From Chloroflexi bacterium RBG_19FT_COMBO_55_16 (GTDB taxonomy: Bacteria; Chloroflexota; Anaerolineae; Anaerolineales; UBA4823), in contig MGOK01000022.1 in assembly GCA_001795335.1 (NCBI GenBank), positions 22,521-27,924 of the forward strand: a stretch of DNA of 5,404 nt, in the 5' to 3' direction. Shown here piece after piece: positions 5,091 through 5,404 of the stretch. The translations under genes and the position numbers were made by a program. Positions within the stretch are counted from its first letter, which is position 1; each line of letters starts with the position of its first letter. The notes below the pieces were generated by a model. That model saw nothing but the letters and a program-made list of their open reading frames with translations. It was not told the DNA's origin and searched no databases.

Positions 5091-5404
5091 TTAGCGTTGT
5101 TCACCCGTAGTTGCCAGGCGATAGCCCACGCCGGGCACAGTTTTAATGAAGATCGGGTTAGTCGGGTTGGGTTCGATCTTGCTGCGCAGCCGGCGGACAA
5201 GCTGGCGCAAGGCGGCTCGCTCCCCACCTTTGTAACCCCAGATGTGTTCGATGATGGCATCGCACTCCAACGCCTGTCCTGGATAAGTTCGTAGACAATC
5301 CCAAAGGCGCCGCTCCAGGGGAGTCAAAGAAACCCATTGTCCTGGATGGTTGGATTCGAGGCGGTAGTCAGGCGCGCGAGGGACCTCGCCCTGGGTGAGA
5401 GGGG
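5091..5404 (-). CDS. OmpR/PhoB-type winged-helix transcriptional regulator, C-terminal part (cut by right edge)
   Basis: The open frame covers the last 103 residues and continues past the window edge; a TTG at 5327 sits inside the domain and is not the start. The visible part holds a complete Trans_reg_C domain. A beta-strand region leads to LTPLERRLWDCLRTYPGQ, then the IIEHIWGY segment, the recognition-helix region ALRQLVRRLRSKIEP, and the closing hairpin IKTVPGVGYRL. The protein ends eight residues later. The residues before the domain (about 1-25 of the fragment) resemble a linker, so a receiver or another sensory domain probably lies upstream, but none is visible. The gene points towards the hyd operon and ends 112 bp before hydB. 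Head-to-tail repeats suited to this family of DNA-binding domain lie directly downstream, so a role in controlling hydB and the genes after it is plausible. Confidence 0.9.
   Translation of the reverse strand, partial: PLTQGEVPRAPDYRLESNHPGQWVSLTPLERRLWDCLRTYPGQALECDAIIEHIWGYKGGERAALRQLVRRLRSKIEPNPTNPIFIKTVPGVGYRLATTGEQR

Overview
This window is a compact minus-strand gene cluster. It encodes a cytoplasmic group 3b [NiFe] hydrogenase of the NAD(P)-linked 'sulfhydrogenase' type, its maturation protease, and the start of a two-component regulatory module. Reading from high to low coordinates, it holds: the C-terminal end of an OmpR/PhoB-type winged-helix regulator (cut by the right edge); a 112-bp intergenic control region; hydB (Fe-S electron-transfer subunit); hydG (FAD/NAD(P)-binding 2Fe-2S subunit); hydD (small subunit); hydA (NiFe large subunit); a HycI/HybD-like endopeptidase; a stand-alone CheY-like receiver protein; and the first 44 codons of a probable membrane histidine kinase (cut by the left edge). 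The last two had to be read by hand to the window edges.

The genes from hydB to the kinase are tightly packed. There are 4-bp ATGA overlaps at hydB/hydG, hydG/hydD and hydA/protease, 8-bp overlaps at hydD/hydA and protease/receiver, and an 8-bp gap before the kinase. With no terminator between them, they look like one translationally coupled operon. The order beta-gamma-delta-alpha matches the sulfhydrogenase I operon known from Pyrococcus furiosus.

The expected enzyme works as follows. HydA carries the NiFe site, with paired CxxC motifs near both ends. HydD carries three Fe-S clusters (12 cysteines). HydB supplies additional 4Fe-4S clusters. HydG exchanges electrons with NAD(P)H through FAD and a 2Fe-2S cluster. 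The protease would trim the short HydA tail after nickel insertion. No hyp accessory genes lie in the window.

The control region upstream of hydB is the least routine part. It contains four TGTCA-like direct repeats at 11, 11 and 12 bp spacing, resembling the half-site arrangement used by PhoB/OmpR regulators. A -10-like TATATT follows 11 bp after the last repeat, and then a 16-bp CRP/FNR-shaped palindrome lies at the expected transcription start. Because an OmpR/PhoB-type gene lies directly upstream and a receiver and kinase lie downstream, the operon appears to be controlled by signal transduction, although which protein binds which site is inference.

The organism is a bacterium of moderate-to-high GC content (OmpR-type regulators, Shine-Dalgarno sites, two-component genes). 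Anaerobic Chloroflexota such as Anaerolineae would fit, but this is a weak guess from protein style only. I see no mobile element, CRISPR array, tRNA or rRNA.
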